From Tranzscheliella williamsii (Eukaryota; Basidiomycota; Ustilaginomycetes; Ustilaginales; Ustilaginaceae), in assembly GCA_023212725.1 (NCBI GenBank), contig JALBYF010000011.1, positions 1 through 64,000 on the forward strand: a DNA stretch of 64,000 nt, given 5' to 3'. A model generated the notes under the pieces. It was not told the origin of the DNA. It saw nothing but the letters and a program-made list of their open reading frames with translations, and did no database searches. Numbering within the stretch: position 1 is the first letter of the stretch; each line of letters starts with the position of its first letter. This document shows positions 56,901 through 64,000 of the stretch, piece by piece. A program made the position numbers and the translations under genes.

Positions 56901-58288
56901 GTAGCTTCCTCTGAAGTGAGATCGCAAGGCTTTGGTGTGAACAGAGTGGTGTAGAAACGATGAATTGCAATGAGTTTGGCGGCAAGCGTCGAATGGGTGC
57001 CTTGATCGTCAACAAGATCCGGCGTCGCTGCAAAGCTGCGGCTTTCCAGCCGAGGAATGATCCAGGCTGTAGGCCGAAGCATGTTGGTCTCATGCAAGCT
57101 TCGAACGTCTGACATTGTCTTTTGAAGTTGAGCAGTGTCAAGTTGTCGAAGTCGAGCATGAAGAAGAAGGAAGAGAGCGCGCGTGTCATCACCCCGTCGG
57201 ATGTCAAGCGAGGCAAGTTGCCGGAGGACTTGGTGGCGTTGAGCATCACGGCGTTGACGATCCTGGCTGAGAGAAGTCGAAATGGCGGCTGCAGTGGCTC
57301 GTAAGCGCTCAACAAAGGCAAAGAAATTGGGGACGGGGGCATGACTGATGTTGGGCGGCAGTTGATTCGCAAACTGTTGAATGCGCAGGGCGAAACCAGG
57401 TTGTAGGTGGGCATCCCGATGAAGGCGCCATGTACCAGGTCCTAGTCCTGGCCTGGAACCATTGGTGCCTATACGAATTGTGACAATACCGTGGTCCGAT
57501 AGACTTGGACGGGTGTCGATCGATTTGAGGTGTGGGACGAGATTGTGAGTGATCGAAATGCCGTCAATACGGCGGGCGGAGACGATTTGATTGAAAACCT
57601 TGTTGTAGCGGGTAAAACCGGTGCCAGTGGGATGAAGAGTGCGAAAGGCATCCACAAGTCCAGCTTGGTGAAGCAATCCGTAGGGAACTCGCATTGCCGT
57701 TGACGTTGGAGGATAGACATCCAGCGTCAGCGACTCCACTGCATTCCAATCTGCACCAACGATTGCAGCGGTGCAGCTGTCAAGAGAAGAGGCATCCAGG
57801 CGAGAGATGTGGGGTGTGTCGGCATTCCAGAAATCCCGTTGCGGTCCAGCGGAGGGCGGAGCGTGAATGCTCCATATGTGAAGAAGGCGAATGTGGTCAC
57901 CGATAGCAGTGTCGGTGTCGGGTATACGAACTTGGGCGTAAGTGAAGTACTCCTGCACATCGGTGGCTTCGATTTGCCAGCAAGTATTACGAAGAAGGAT
58001 ACCGGCGTCCTTCCCAAGCACTGCTTGGTGCACGCCAGGTCGAACCGGGTGGTGAAGAGAAGTGAAGGGGTTGCGTCGAGGTAGAGAAGCGGGCGAGGAT
58101 AGACGCATTTCCTGGAGTAGGACAATGTCGGCTTTTCCAAGCTCGGTAGAAGAGTCGTGGAGGGCGGCAATGCGGTCATGATTGTTGAGCGAGGCACAAT
58201 TCCAGGTGGCAATCGTGATGGTGCTGGATAGGCGAAGAAAGCTACTGTTTGCCGTAATTGAGGTTGGTGGTGCCACGACTTTCCTCAT
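53924..58288 (-). CDS. LINE ORF2: APE-type endonuclease and reverse transcriptase
   Basis: From the ATG at 58288 the frame encodes 1454 residues. The endonuclease starts at TIATWNCASLNNHDR, with LLQEMRL (catalytic glutamate), VGADWNAVES and LSDHGIVTI (catalytic Asp/His). The reverse transcriptase has YRPLSIAAAAFRILGG, GFIVGRSSTTNVITI, LNLDQQKAYDRV, GILQGDPMSC and the catalytic box LAFADDILLV. A C-terminal zinc-binding motif (CMLCSRTNG ... HGYVEC) resembles the zf-RVT domain of LINEs. No RNase H domain is obvious. The start overlaps ORF1 by 47 nt in another frame, suggesting reinitiation or frameshifting for expression. The same frame is open a further 360 codons upstream. Confidence 0.9.
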   Translation of the reverse strand: MRKVVAPPTSITANSSFLRLSSTITIATWNCASLNNHDRIAALHDSSTELGKADIVLLQEMRLSSPASLPRRNPFTSLHHPVRPGVHQAVLGKDAGILLRNTCWQIEATDVQEYFTYAQVRIPDTDTAIGDHIRLLHIWSIHAPPSAGPQRDFWNADTPHISRLDASSLDSCTAAIVGADWNAVESLTLDVYPPTSTAMRVPYGLLHQAGLVDAFRTLHPTGTGFTRYNKVFNQIVSARRIDGISITHNLVPHLKSIDTRPSLSDHGIVTIRIGTNGSRPGLGPGTWRLHRDAHLQPGFALRIQQFANQLPPNISHAPVPNFFAFVERLRATAAAISTSLSQDRQRRDAQRHQVLRQLASLDIRRGDDTRALFLLLHARLRQLDTAQLQKTMSDVRSLHETNMLRPTAWIIPRLESRSFAATPDLVDDQGTHSTLAAKLIAIHRFYTTLFTPKPCDLTSEEATSILLDSVQRRITSATRHALEAPFTVEELQTVLARSPDLSAPGMDGLTYPLLCATSNVFLPQLCRLGNALLRGHPLPPGEPMLRGVLLPKKGDLSQLQNYRPLSIAAAAFRILGGAVSNRLQPAAVEVVHTAQTGFIVGRSSTTNVITIALLQHAVKSNHIAGPIWILNLDQQKAYDRVRHEWLLDCLSAYGFGPRFLTYIKEVYRHPSVCQSLEGLFTAPIPLNCGILQGDPMSCLLYNFSLQPLLDYARNHHHAGTTLSWDSSSPLHVSSLAFADDILLVVNNRNDLASFIDSLGLYELASNAKVNEEKSQAFLLSHGPLDVSDLDAADIPYPAIGDSLAEITHLGYPIRLDGGIPINSIERRLSALQSRVNVLAATKTTLFARVRICNAFLLTKLWHSIRLCPLPRNLQQSVNTIVNPFLFLGRRNWIQHDYVVTPRHLGGLGVISTHHMAIALLGQQLANLLTTVEPLGVQFRAALQSFLWTEYEAVPAHFIIRRGLPWRRMTNVMTAQNSFMHRAVYTLTKLQLSVAPDWNDITVPELLALPFHNDMYGFRWPVVSQTTTNTWERNGLRVWGDLLWYNTGGSGRSERRHPCAIAASYPLVPPSPSGVKNNYVHTRGHTQDSVQFGLAAGRLVSGLWADLWNDIQPPIAEKLKRIRFHFSLLPDNSTSNMNPRPHDRPFDIDTVGLPFPWRFITLADKPADQYTIKLARSFLAPSDPIVPDWPFESTTDHWKQVWTRNLEDNYLTSEAQSDVFLFLHRRPWLAQKPRLQRRLANYGDLDNPFTAPRENMMVPDAATNNEDNEPFNDAYESEHVFGVTRCMLCSRTNGSDAPHDSAAHGYVECDFIQSQVWRTIMPTLKKLVGSNTSVPTNLKSIVLGWPDLKMPPSYRARLFLWRDLAIHLLARERWAAIRDGLQNDVNPILALPLFAKDHAALLASTLDGAYHKCAGPKRSAFVKKWITRGTFLKESHGTLSFHLMSATSAATRSTS

Positions 58289-59282
58289 GAGCTTGCTGGG
58301 CGGCCACAGCTGTGTCACTGAACGCCTCAGCGGTGCATTGAGCGGCGGAATGGCCGACCTCGCGACAATTAAAGCAGCGGCGACGAGGGCAGGTGTCGAA
58401 AGTGTGGTATGAGCTGGCGACGCTGCGGCATGTTGTGCACCAAGCGAGGCGGCCGACAAAAGCCAGCTCGCACTCAGCGCCGCCAATCTTGATGAAGCCA
58501 GGAATTGCATGGACCTTATGGGGGTCAACTCCGCCATCTTTGCCAGCGGCGGAGGACACGAGGACCACCATGCGATTGGTGTCTTCCGGGGGGGTGGGAT
58601 CGTCGGCATAGGAGATTTGAGCAACCCAGACATCGTGCACGCAAACGAAGGGCTGGAGTTGCAGGGCAATGTAGCGAGCTGTTTCGTCCCGAGCGTTGGC
58701 GACAGGAACACCAAGGACTTCGACAACCATTGACGTCCTGGGGAGGGCAGGGCCAACGAAAAGGCGCTGGAGCGGCGAGCCATTAAACACCAGTTTGACT
58801 TGAGCGAGAGCAGCGAGGGACTCGGAGTCCACAGTGATTTCCACGAACCGACCCCTGCCAACACCGCGGGGGAAGTTGACAGAGCAGTCCGTGTTTGCGA
58901 TCTTTTGAGCTGCAAGGAAGCGACGGGCTTGAACGCGAAAAGAGCCGCGAGCAATGTTCTCTTCTCGATTAACGCTGAAGCGTCCCGTGAACTGCCAGCG
59001 GACAGTACAGGGAGGCAGTTTGGCCCGATCGCCTTTGGGGAAGGGAAGTTCCTCGTAGGCAACAAGAGGAGGCGAAAGTTCGTCGGGCTTCGTAGGGCGG
59101 GTGCTAGACCAGAGGTGACGGCCAGTATAGATTGGTACGATGTTGGATTGATCAGGCTCGGCTGAATCAACCAGGTTGCTTTCGACGGATGCCATATGGG
59201 CATCGTCACCCGTGGGGGCAATGGTGCTGGGATTGGTGTTGTCAGCGCCATTGCTAGGAGCTCGTACACGCTTGGGCGGCAT
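58242..59282 (-). CDS. LINE ORF1: gag-like nucleic-acid-binding protein with zinc knuckle
   Basis: The 346-residue product begins MPPKRVRAPSNG. It has a Cys/His-rich C-terminal region: CTTCRSVASSYHTFDTC followed by a canonical CCHC knuckle CFNCREVGHSAAQC, which is CX2CX4HX4C. The middle part (residues about 95-260) resembles the RRM-like/DUF region of fungal LINE gag proteins (EVLGVPVANARDET). ORF1 proteins bind element RNA and form the ribonucleoprotein particle for retrotransposition. It ends TTNLNYGKQ with TAG; the ORF2 ATG lies upstream of this stop. Confidence 0.85.
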   Translation of the reverse strand: MPPKRVRAPSNGADNTNPSTIAPTGDDAHMASVESNLVDSAEPDQSNIVPIYTGRHLWSSTRPTKPDELSPPLVAYEELPFPKGDRAKLPPCTVRWQFTGRFSVNREENIARGSFRVQARRFLAAQKIANTDCSVNFPRGVGRGRFVEITVDSESLAALAQVKLVFNGSPLQRLFVGPALPRTSMVVEVLGVPVANARDETARYIALQLQPFVCVHDVWVAQISYADDPTPPEDTNRMVVLVSSAAGKDGGVDPHKVHAIPGFIKIGGAECELAFVGRLAWCTTCRSVASSYHTFDTCPRRRCFNCREVGHSAAQCTAEAFSDTAVAAQQAHEESRGTTNLNYGKQ

Positions 59283-59929
59283 TGGAGAATGGAGGGCGTC
59301 GATTGCTGATGAATGAGGCTAGAAAGGATGGAGCGAAGTAGGTATGGATCGAAGAAAGGAGGCTCCATAGACAGTGACCTTAAAACGGGTCATGGGATGG
59401 GCTGCTGTGCAGCCAGAGGGTCCGAGGTCGAGGGTGGGCATTACGCCCAAGAATGTGGGCATTTGCCTGCGAGAAGTCGGTGGAAGGCGACGTGAAACGA
59501 AGCCGGCAGATGAGGAGGGAAAGGGCACGGATCCCTTTGACCTGCGTGTAGCACGCACAAGCCATCGGTTGGGAAAGGTGCTCGTCGCGATCAGGCAGTC
59601 GAAAGAAGCCGTAGAAGGGCAGAAAAGACGGTTGGAGATCGAAAAGTCGAAAGAATGAGTGTTGGTTGTGCCAAAGATGTGATCTAGGGCTCCCCGACAT
59701 TGCTCGTGAGCGCGGATTGCTGAAAAAGCAGGTCGATTTGGTTGAGTTGGTGGCGTACAAGCATGTTGAAGGCTGAGACGGTGTTTTGCGGTGCAGATGG
59801 TCGCTCCAAGGTGCTGGAGGGCTGGGAAGTGGACGTTGGCGTGCGTTGAACTGTGGTGAACATATGCCATTGAGGTTCCTCAAAGTCATGTCGAGAGATG
59901 GATAAGGTTGGTATGCGATATCTGACAAA

Positions 59930-60075
59930 GATGACAGAAACCATCATCCCGAAAGTCTGATTTGGACCATTACTGCATCATTTCCTGGCCGATCTTGTTC
60001 AAAATTGGATGAGGGCATTCCTCTCGCTCTTCCGCGTTCATGGATGTCGAAAAAATTGGGGGTTCAAAACCATGC
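59930..60075. repeat. Right copy of about 145-bp direct repeat flanking the LINE
   Basis: Matches 53408-53552 in the same orientation, diverging by about one base in nine. Its right end reaches the pol III terminator of the tRNA-Val gene. Confidence 0.85.
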
Positions 60076-60080
60076 AAAAA
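60076..60080 (-). terminator. RNA polymerase III terminator of tRNA-Val
   Basis: A TTTTT run on the minus strand begins three bases after the tRNA discriminator base, the usual pol III termination signal. Confidence 0.75.
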
Positions 60081-60083
60081 GTG

Positions 60084-60155
60084 TGCTTCGACCCGGAATC
60101 GAACCGGGGGCTCACCCGTGTGAAGGGCGTGATTTAACCGCTAATCGATCGAAGC
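60084..60155 (-). tRNA. tRNA-Val (anticodon CAC)
   Basis: A 72-nt cloverleaf folds completely: acceptor GCTTCGA paired with TCGAAGC, D-stem GATT/AATC with a GG-containing loop, anticodon stem CGCCC/GGGTG with loop TTCACAC (anticodon CAC, reading GTG), variable loop AGCC, and T-stem CCCGG/CCGGG with loop TTCGATT; discriminator A. U8, A14, U33 and TTCGA are all present. No intron. The adjacent terminator supports a functional gene. Identity as valine follows from the anticodon. Confidence 0.93.
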
Positions 60156-60421
60156 TGGCGGATAAAAGTGGGACTTCACTTAGCCTAGATATGTTTGCAG
60201 CCCCCTTGCCGCACCGCAGCAGTGGACGTCTTGCTCGCTTCGTCGGTGAATGTATCCCACTTAGGAACGCGAGTAGGGCAGAGCGATGCAGCAGTGCAGC
60301 AATGCAGCGCTGCAGTGCTGGGGAAGTGATTCACGCGTCGGGAACGGCACGGGCGAGCACATGGGTCAAGGAACGAGGTGTTGGCATAGCGTAGCGGCGG
60401 GAGCGAGGTAGCGGGACAAGA

Positions 60422-62144
60422 CTAGTTGATGACGTATGCCTCGGCGCTCAGCACGGCCTGCTGCGAGAAGGGAGTCGTGGCCTGGGTGTCGGCCAGCGTG
60501 ACGTCGACGACCTATGGACGCGCAGAGGCCAGGGCGGGGAGCAAGAGCAAGGGTCAGAAGAGCCGACAAGCAAGGCGCAGCAAGGAGGACAGAGTGACTT
60601 ACGGAAACCTGACAAAGCGTCTTCTCACAGACAAAGTCGACTACGACGGGGAAGAAGACATCGACATTGTCCGCGCCGGCGGTCACCGAAAACTCGAGGC
60701 TGCCCGACTTGTTTGCGGACGAGATGGACTCGAGGCTCCACTCCAAGTTGTTGGTCTCCGCATTCACCGCCCACGATCCGTCGGGGCACTCGACCGAGGG
60801 ATACGCGTCTTCTGGCAGCGGAATAGCGATAATGACGTTCTTGAGTTCGCCGAGCTCTTCGTTTTCCAGCTCGTACTCGATATTGACGTCGCAACCGCCC
60901 TGGCCGTTGGGAGAAGGCCAGCAGTTGATGGACAACGGCAGCGCGGTCTCGTCCTTGGTTACCATACGCCAGCGCAGAACGCCGAGCGACTGGTTGACCG
61001 GGAACGGCCTTCGTGCATCGCGTGGCGCAATAACGCGGTCCGTACTCCAAGCCGCCTTGTCTACTTGCGGATTGGTCTTGAACTGCAGGTCGCCAGCAGA
61101 GAGGACGAGGTTGTCGGACTGTGCTGGCGCCAGCTGCAGGCGTAGCTTGGCAAGCGATGGGTCGCTGATCTTGAGGAAAAGATCGCCTTTGATCTCGAGC
61201 GAATCCAGACCACCATCCCGGTTTCCCGAGATCGAGATGCGCTCCTTCACCACAACATGGACTGGCTCTTCCGAGACGGGGTCAAGCAGATCAAGTGGAT
61301 CAACGGCGGCAGGGGCAGAGGCAGCGGTTCGAGCGGCGGGCGTACTCGACGCGGCAGAGGCGGACACGGCCGAGACGGCATCGTCGGCGGCAGCGGCGGC
61401 CGCCAAGTCTCCGCCCATCGCTCCAAGTAAGTCGGCACCCTTGGACTTTTTGCCAAGCTGCATGCCTTTGCCTTTGAAGGGTTTGGCGGCGGGGGTTGTG
61501 GACGATGCTCCGAAGCCGGTCTGTACAGGGGCCTGGGTAGGGGGCGGCTCGAAGCGCTGCGGAACGGCGCTGTAGGCGGCCGATGAGCCGAAACCGCCGG
61601 CGCTGCCTGGTTGACCTCGCCGAGCGGCATCCCTGCGCTGCATCTCGAGCTGCTTTGCGCGACGCTTGAGCTCTTCCTTGGCCTCCATCTCCTTGTTGCG
61701 CTCAATGATTTCCTGGATCTTTTCTTCGTGCGACTCCATCTCCAGGATGGACCTGACCTGCGTGAGGTTGACGTTTTCTCTATAGCCTAGGGATACAATC
61801 TCGTCAAAGGCGCCCAGAAGTTCGAAGCTGTATCTCAGCACCGAACTCTCGTCGAGCGACCGGCAGATGTCCGAAGTGACGCGGGCGAAAAGATGGAGTG
61901 TTTCAATGTCCTGCAAGATGTTGGAGTTCTTATTAGTGATCAGGATCATGTAGAGATCTTCCAGCGGTTGGTAGACGAAGCGCACGGCGTCGGTCTCTAC
62001 GGATGTGTGTTGTGAGCCGGCAGAGATGAGCTTGGGGAACGAGGCGAGCAGCCCCTCGATACGCGACCTAGGCATATCGCGAAACTGGCGGCTGATGACG
62101 GGCTTGCCGCCCCGAGTGGAGACCGAAGCCGCAATGATGACCAT
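60422..62144 (-). CDS. RET2: Coatomer subunit delta (delta-COP)
   Basis: Two exons: 62144-60603 and 60511-60422, with GTAAGT donor and CCATAG acceptor (91-nt intron), encoding 543 residues. The N-terminal longin-like segment MVIIAASVSTRGGKPVISRQ followed by FRDMPRSRIEGLLASFPKL and QPLEDLYMILITNKNSNILQ is diagnostic for delta-COP. A charged helix (EIIERNKEMEAKEELKRRAK) and Ala/Ser-rich linker follow, then the mu-homology domain (VKERISISGNRDGGLDSLEIKG ... NVIIAIPLPEDAYPSVECPDG). The spliced C-terminus ends QQAVLSAEAYVIN; without splicing the frame gives unrelated residues. Delta-COP is part of the COPI coat for retrograde Golgi-ER transport. Confidence 0.95.
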
Positions 62145-62966
62145 GGCTGACGACGCTCCAGGTAGAAACCGTCTCCTGGGCGCTTGTTGGCACGAGTCGG
62201 CAAGCCGGCAAGCAATGGAGGACGCCCTTCAGAGAGCGGAACCGGCACACGCTGCAGCTGCGCTGACGTTCGAAGCGGAGCCAGAACAGGAACAGCCAGA
62301 CGAGAGAGGCGAAGGCAAACGAGAGAGACGGACGGCGACGCAGGATTGTGATAGTGGCAGGTGTTGGCTCAAAGATATGTTGTTTCGGTGTTGCGCAAAC
62401 ACGACGAGCTTCTCACTTCTCACTTCTCGAAGCTGGTTCGAGCGCAGCTCCACGTCTTTGCCAGCCAGCAGCGCTTGATTTCTTTTCCAGGCTGGTTTTG
62501 TATTGAGCCTTCCATTAGATAGAACTGGAGCGTGGTATTAACCCGATCAGAAAGCCAACTGTGAAGAGGCGACGCACTTGCCGTGCGAGAGAAGCGGAAA
62601 GGACCAATCCGGCTGGATTTGAAATCACAGTACGGGGAAGGTAGGAAGAAACGGGCGAGCAGCGCATCAGCATTTGAATTGCAGTTGCGTATGGCTGTAG
62701 TCCGATCATGGGTTTGGATAGTGCGAAAAGTGGAATTTTTGTAGATGGAAACGGGAGTACGTTACGGAAGCCAAGCAAGAATGAAAGCCAACGTTGATCA
62801 TTCATTGTCGGGGCTTTTGGCTGGAAGACGCTCGACTGGCGGATCGGTAGCGATAGCTGTTCGTGAGCCGTCGCTTGGTAACAGCTGGGATCTTGGATAA
62901 TCTTCTCTTTCTATCTACCATCCTGCCTCGCTGCCATCCTCGTCGCCTCGCTTCCTCTACATCATC
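62145..62966. promoter_or_regulatory. Divergent promoter region of delta-COP and COX6 genes
   Basis: About 820 nt separate the two divergent start codons. No gene or clear known element identified; the COX6 leader is pyrimidine-rich. Confidence 0.45.
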
Positions 62967-63727
62967 ATGTCCTTCCTCACCGGAGCCATCCGCACCGCCG
63001 CCGTCAGCACCTCGGCCCGTGCCGCGCTGATGCGCCGAGCCGCCCCTGTTGCTCTCTCTCAGCAGGGTAAGTTTCCTTCCGCTCGACACATCCAACAGCG
63101 CACCCTTCTCGTCGCTGTGCCAGTTGAGCCGCTTCGTGTCTCCACCCTGCTCCGCCTGCATCAGACTCTCTCACTCCAACAAAGAGTCGCAATGGAAGGC
63201 CGGAAAGGTGGAGAAAGAGGAGCGCATCTGTCGCCAAGTCGCTGAGGAATGTCCTTTGGTGGAGGACTCTCGGAGAGCCTCTTGCGAAAGGAGCCTGGGC
63301 AGTGGGCCTCTCTTACGTCTATCCTGCGTTGGTTGTAGGGTGGTTGCTGACGCCGCTTTTCTGCCTTGCTCGATCGGCATTGCTCTGACCTACAGTTCGA
63401 GGCTACGCCGCCCACCACGAAGAGGAGTCGTTCGAGGCGTTCAACTCGCGCTACACGGGCTTCTTTGACTCTGTCGAGGATCTGTTTGAGCTGCAGCGCG
63501 GGCTGAACAACTGCTTCGCCTACGACCTCGTGCCCGCCCCCGAGGTTATCGAGTCCGCCCTCCGTGCCAGCCGCCGTGTGAACGACTACTCGACGGCGGT
63601 ACGCATCTTCGAAGGCATCCAGCAGAAGGTCGAGAACAAGACCCAATACCAGCAGTACCTCGACGCCCTCAAAGGCGTCCGCGAAGAACTCGGCATCGAG
63701 CTCAAGGAGGACATGTACAACGCATAG
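62967..63727 (+). CDS. COX6: Cytochrome c oxidase subunit COX6 (subunit Va)
   Basis: Two exons, 62967-63066 and 63396-63727 (GTAAGT / CTACAG, 329-nt intron), encode 143 residues. Residues 1-40 are an Arg/Ala/Ser-rich mitochondrial presequence (MSFLTGAIRTAAVSTSARAA). The mature part carries the family core: ESFEAFNSRYTGFFDSVEDL, RGLNNCFAYDLVPAPEVIE, ALRASRRVNDYSTAVRIFEG and REELGIELKEDMYN. This is a nuclear-encoded peripheral subunit on the matrix side of complex IV. The phase-1 junction reads QQVRGYAAHHEEE. Confidence 0.95.
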
Positions 63728-64000
63728 CCCGCTCACCGCGCTCTTACGCTTTTCGCCCCTCCTCGCCCATGTCAACCCGACGTAATCCATTGCAACTTTC
63801 AGCCGTGCCCGTTCATCATCGCATAACTATCGGAGGCGGGTGTATCAGTGCAGAGCCATCTGAGGCGGGTAAGCGGACAGCTAGGTCCGGCGAGCAGGGT
63901 CATGTTGAGCGCGGAATACGGTACAAGCATGTGCAGCGGTTTTGCTGGACGAGCGGCAGCGGCGCGGAAATAGGAGGGGCGTGGGTCAGCGCTTCCAGCT

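Larger units (their letters stand above)
53553..60075 (-). mobile_element. Full-length LINE-type (non-LTR) retrotransposon, probably Tad-like
   Basis: On the minus strand the element runs from a 5' region beside a tRNA gene through ORF1 (gag-like, zinc knuckle) and ORF2 (endonuclease plus reverse transcriptase) to a poly(A) tail, seen as 15 T on the plus strand at 53553-53567. Both ORFs are intact, so the copy may be recent and potentially autonomous. The 5' boundary is not certain; the direct repeat copy at 59930-60075 may be part of the element's 5' end or of the target. Clade assignment (Tad-like) is an inference from fungal distribution and architecture. Confidence 0.88.
59369..60083. other. 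Probable 5' UTR/promoter region of the LINE, with right direct repeat
   Basis: Minus-strand 5' region of the element between the ORF1 start and the tRNA. It has open frames overlapping on the minus strand but no recognisable protein. The right direct-repeat copy occupies about 59930-60075. Confidence 0.55.

Noticed and set aside
53408..60075. Direct repeats as long terminal repeats of an LTR retrotransposon
   Set aside because: The element has APE endonuclease, LINE-type RT and a poly(A) tail, no integrase or protease, and the repeats lack TG...CA ends and primer-binding site.

Overview
The window looks like nuclear DNA of a basidiomycete fungus, most likely a smut-type fungus (Ustilaginomycotina). 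It is GC-rich and gene-dense, with mostly single-exon genes plus a few short GT-AG introns (roughly 80-530 nt) that often carry a CTAAC-like branch point. The GAPDH gene keeps the alternative 3' splice arrangement that yields a peroxisomal isoform, as reported for Ustilago maydis. The species cannot be settled from the sequence alone.

Layout from left to right. 1-5 kb: a poly-C/TCC simple repeat, a three-exon twin-CX9C mitochondrial protein (NDUFAF8-like) and an UNC93-type membrane transporter. 4-11 kb: a large membrane-anchored amidohydrolase-methyltransferase fusion, a small conserved fungal protein divergent from proteasome lid subunit Rpn9, and a Rho2-like GTPase. 12-20 kb: mitochondrial RNA polymerase Rpo41 and GAPDH. 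20-29 kb: a membrane class 3 lipase, a COQ8-type kinase carrying a C-terminal oxidoreductase-like domain, and the calcium channel component Mid1. 29-43 kb: a small secreted protein, the long Nst1 homologue, a Set5/SMYD-like methyltransferase, an SR-type RRM protein and a five-exon Tra2-like splicing factor. 43-53 kb: an exportin-4-like karyopherin, a two-RRM protein and a secreted glycine-rich repeat protein. 53.5-60.1 kb: a full-length LINE-type retrotransposon on the minus strand, with intact gag-like ORF1 and endonuclease/reverse transcriptase ORF2. It abuts a tRNA-Val(CAC) gene and is flanked by two diverged direct repeats. 60-64 kb: coatomer delta subunit, divergent from cytochrome c oxidase subunit COX6/Va.

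Most genes are unrelated housekeeping genes, not a pathway cluster. Recurrent themes are mitochondria (NDUFAF8-like, Rpo41, COQ8, COX6), RNA binding and splicing (SR-type protein, Tra2-like, two-RRM protein) and secretion or surface functions (Mid1, lipase, two secreted proteins, delta-COP). No secondary-metabolite cluster, CRISPR array or rRNA was seen. The most interesting items are the cryptic peroxisomal GAPDH isoform made by a 4-nt donor shift, two multi-domain fusions (amidohydrolase-methyltransferase and COQ8-oxidoreductase-like), and the LINE/tRNA/direct-repeat arrangement.
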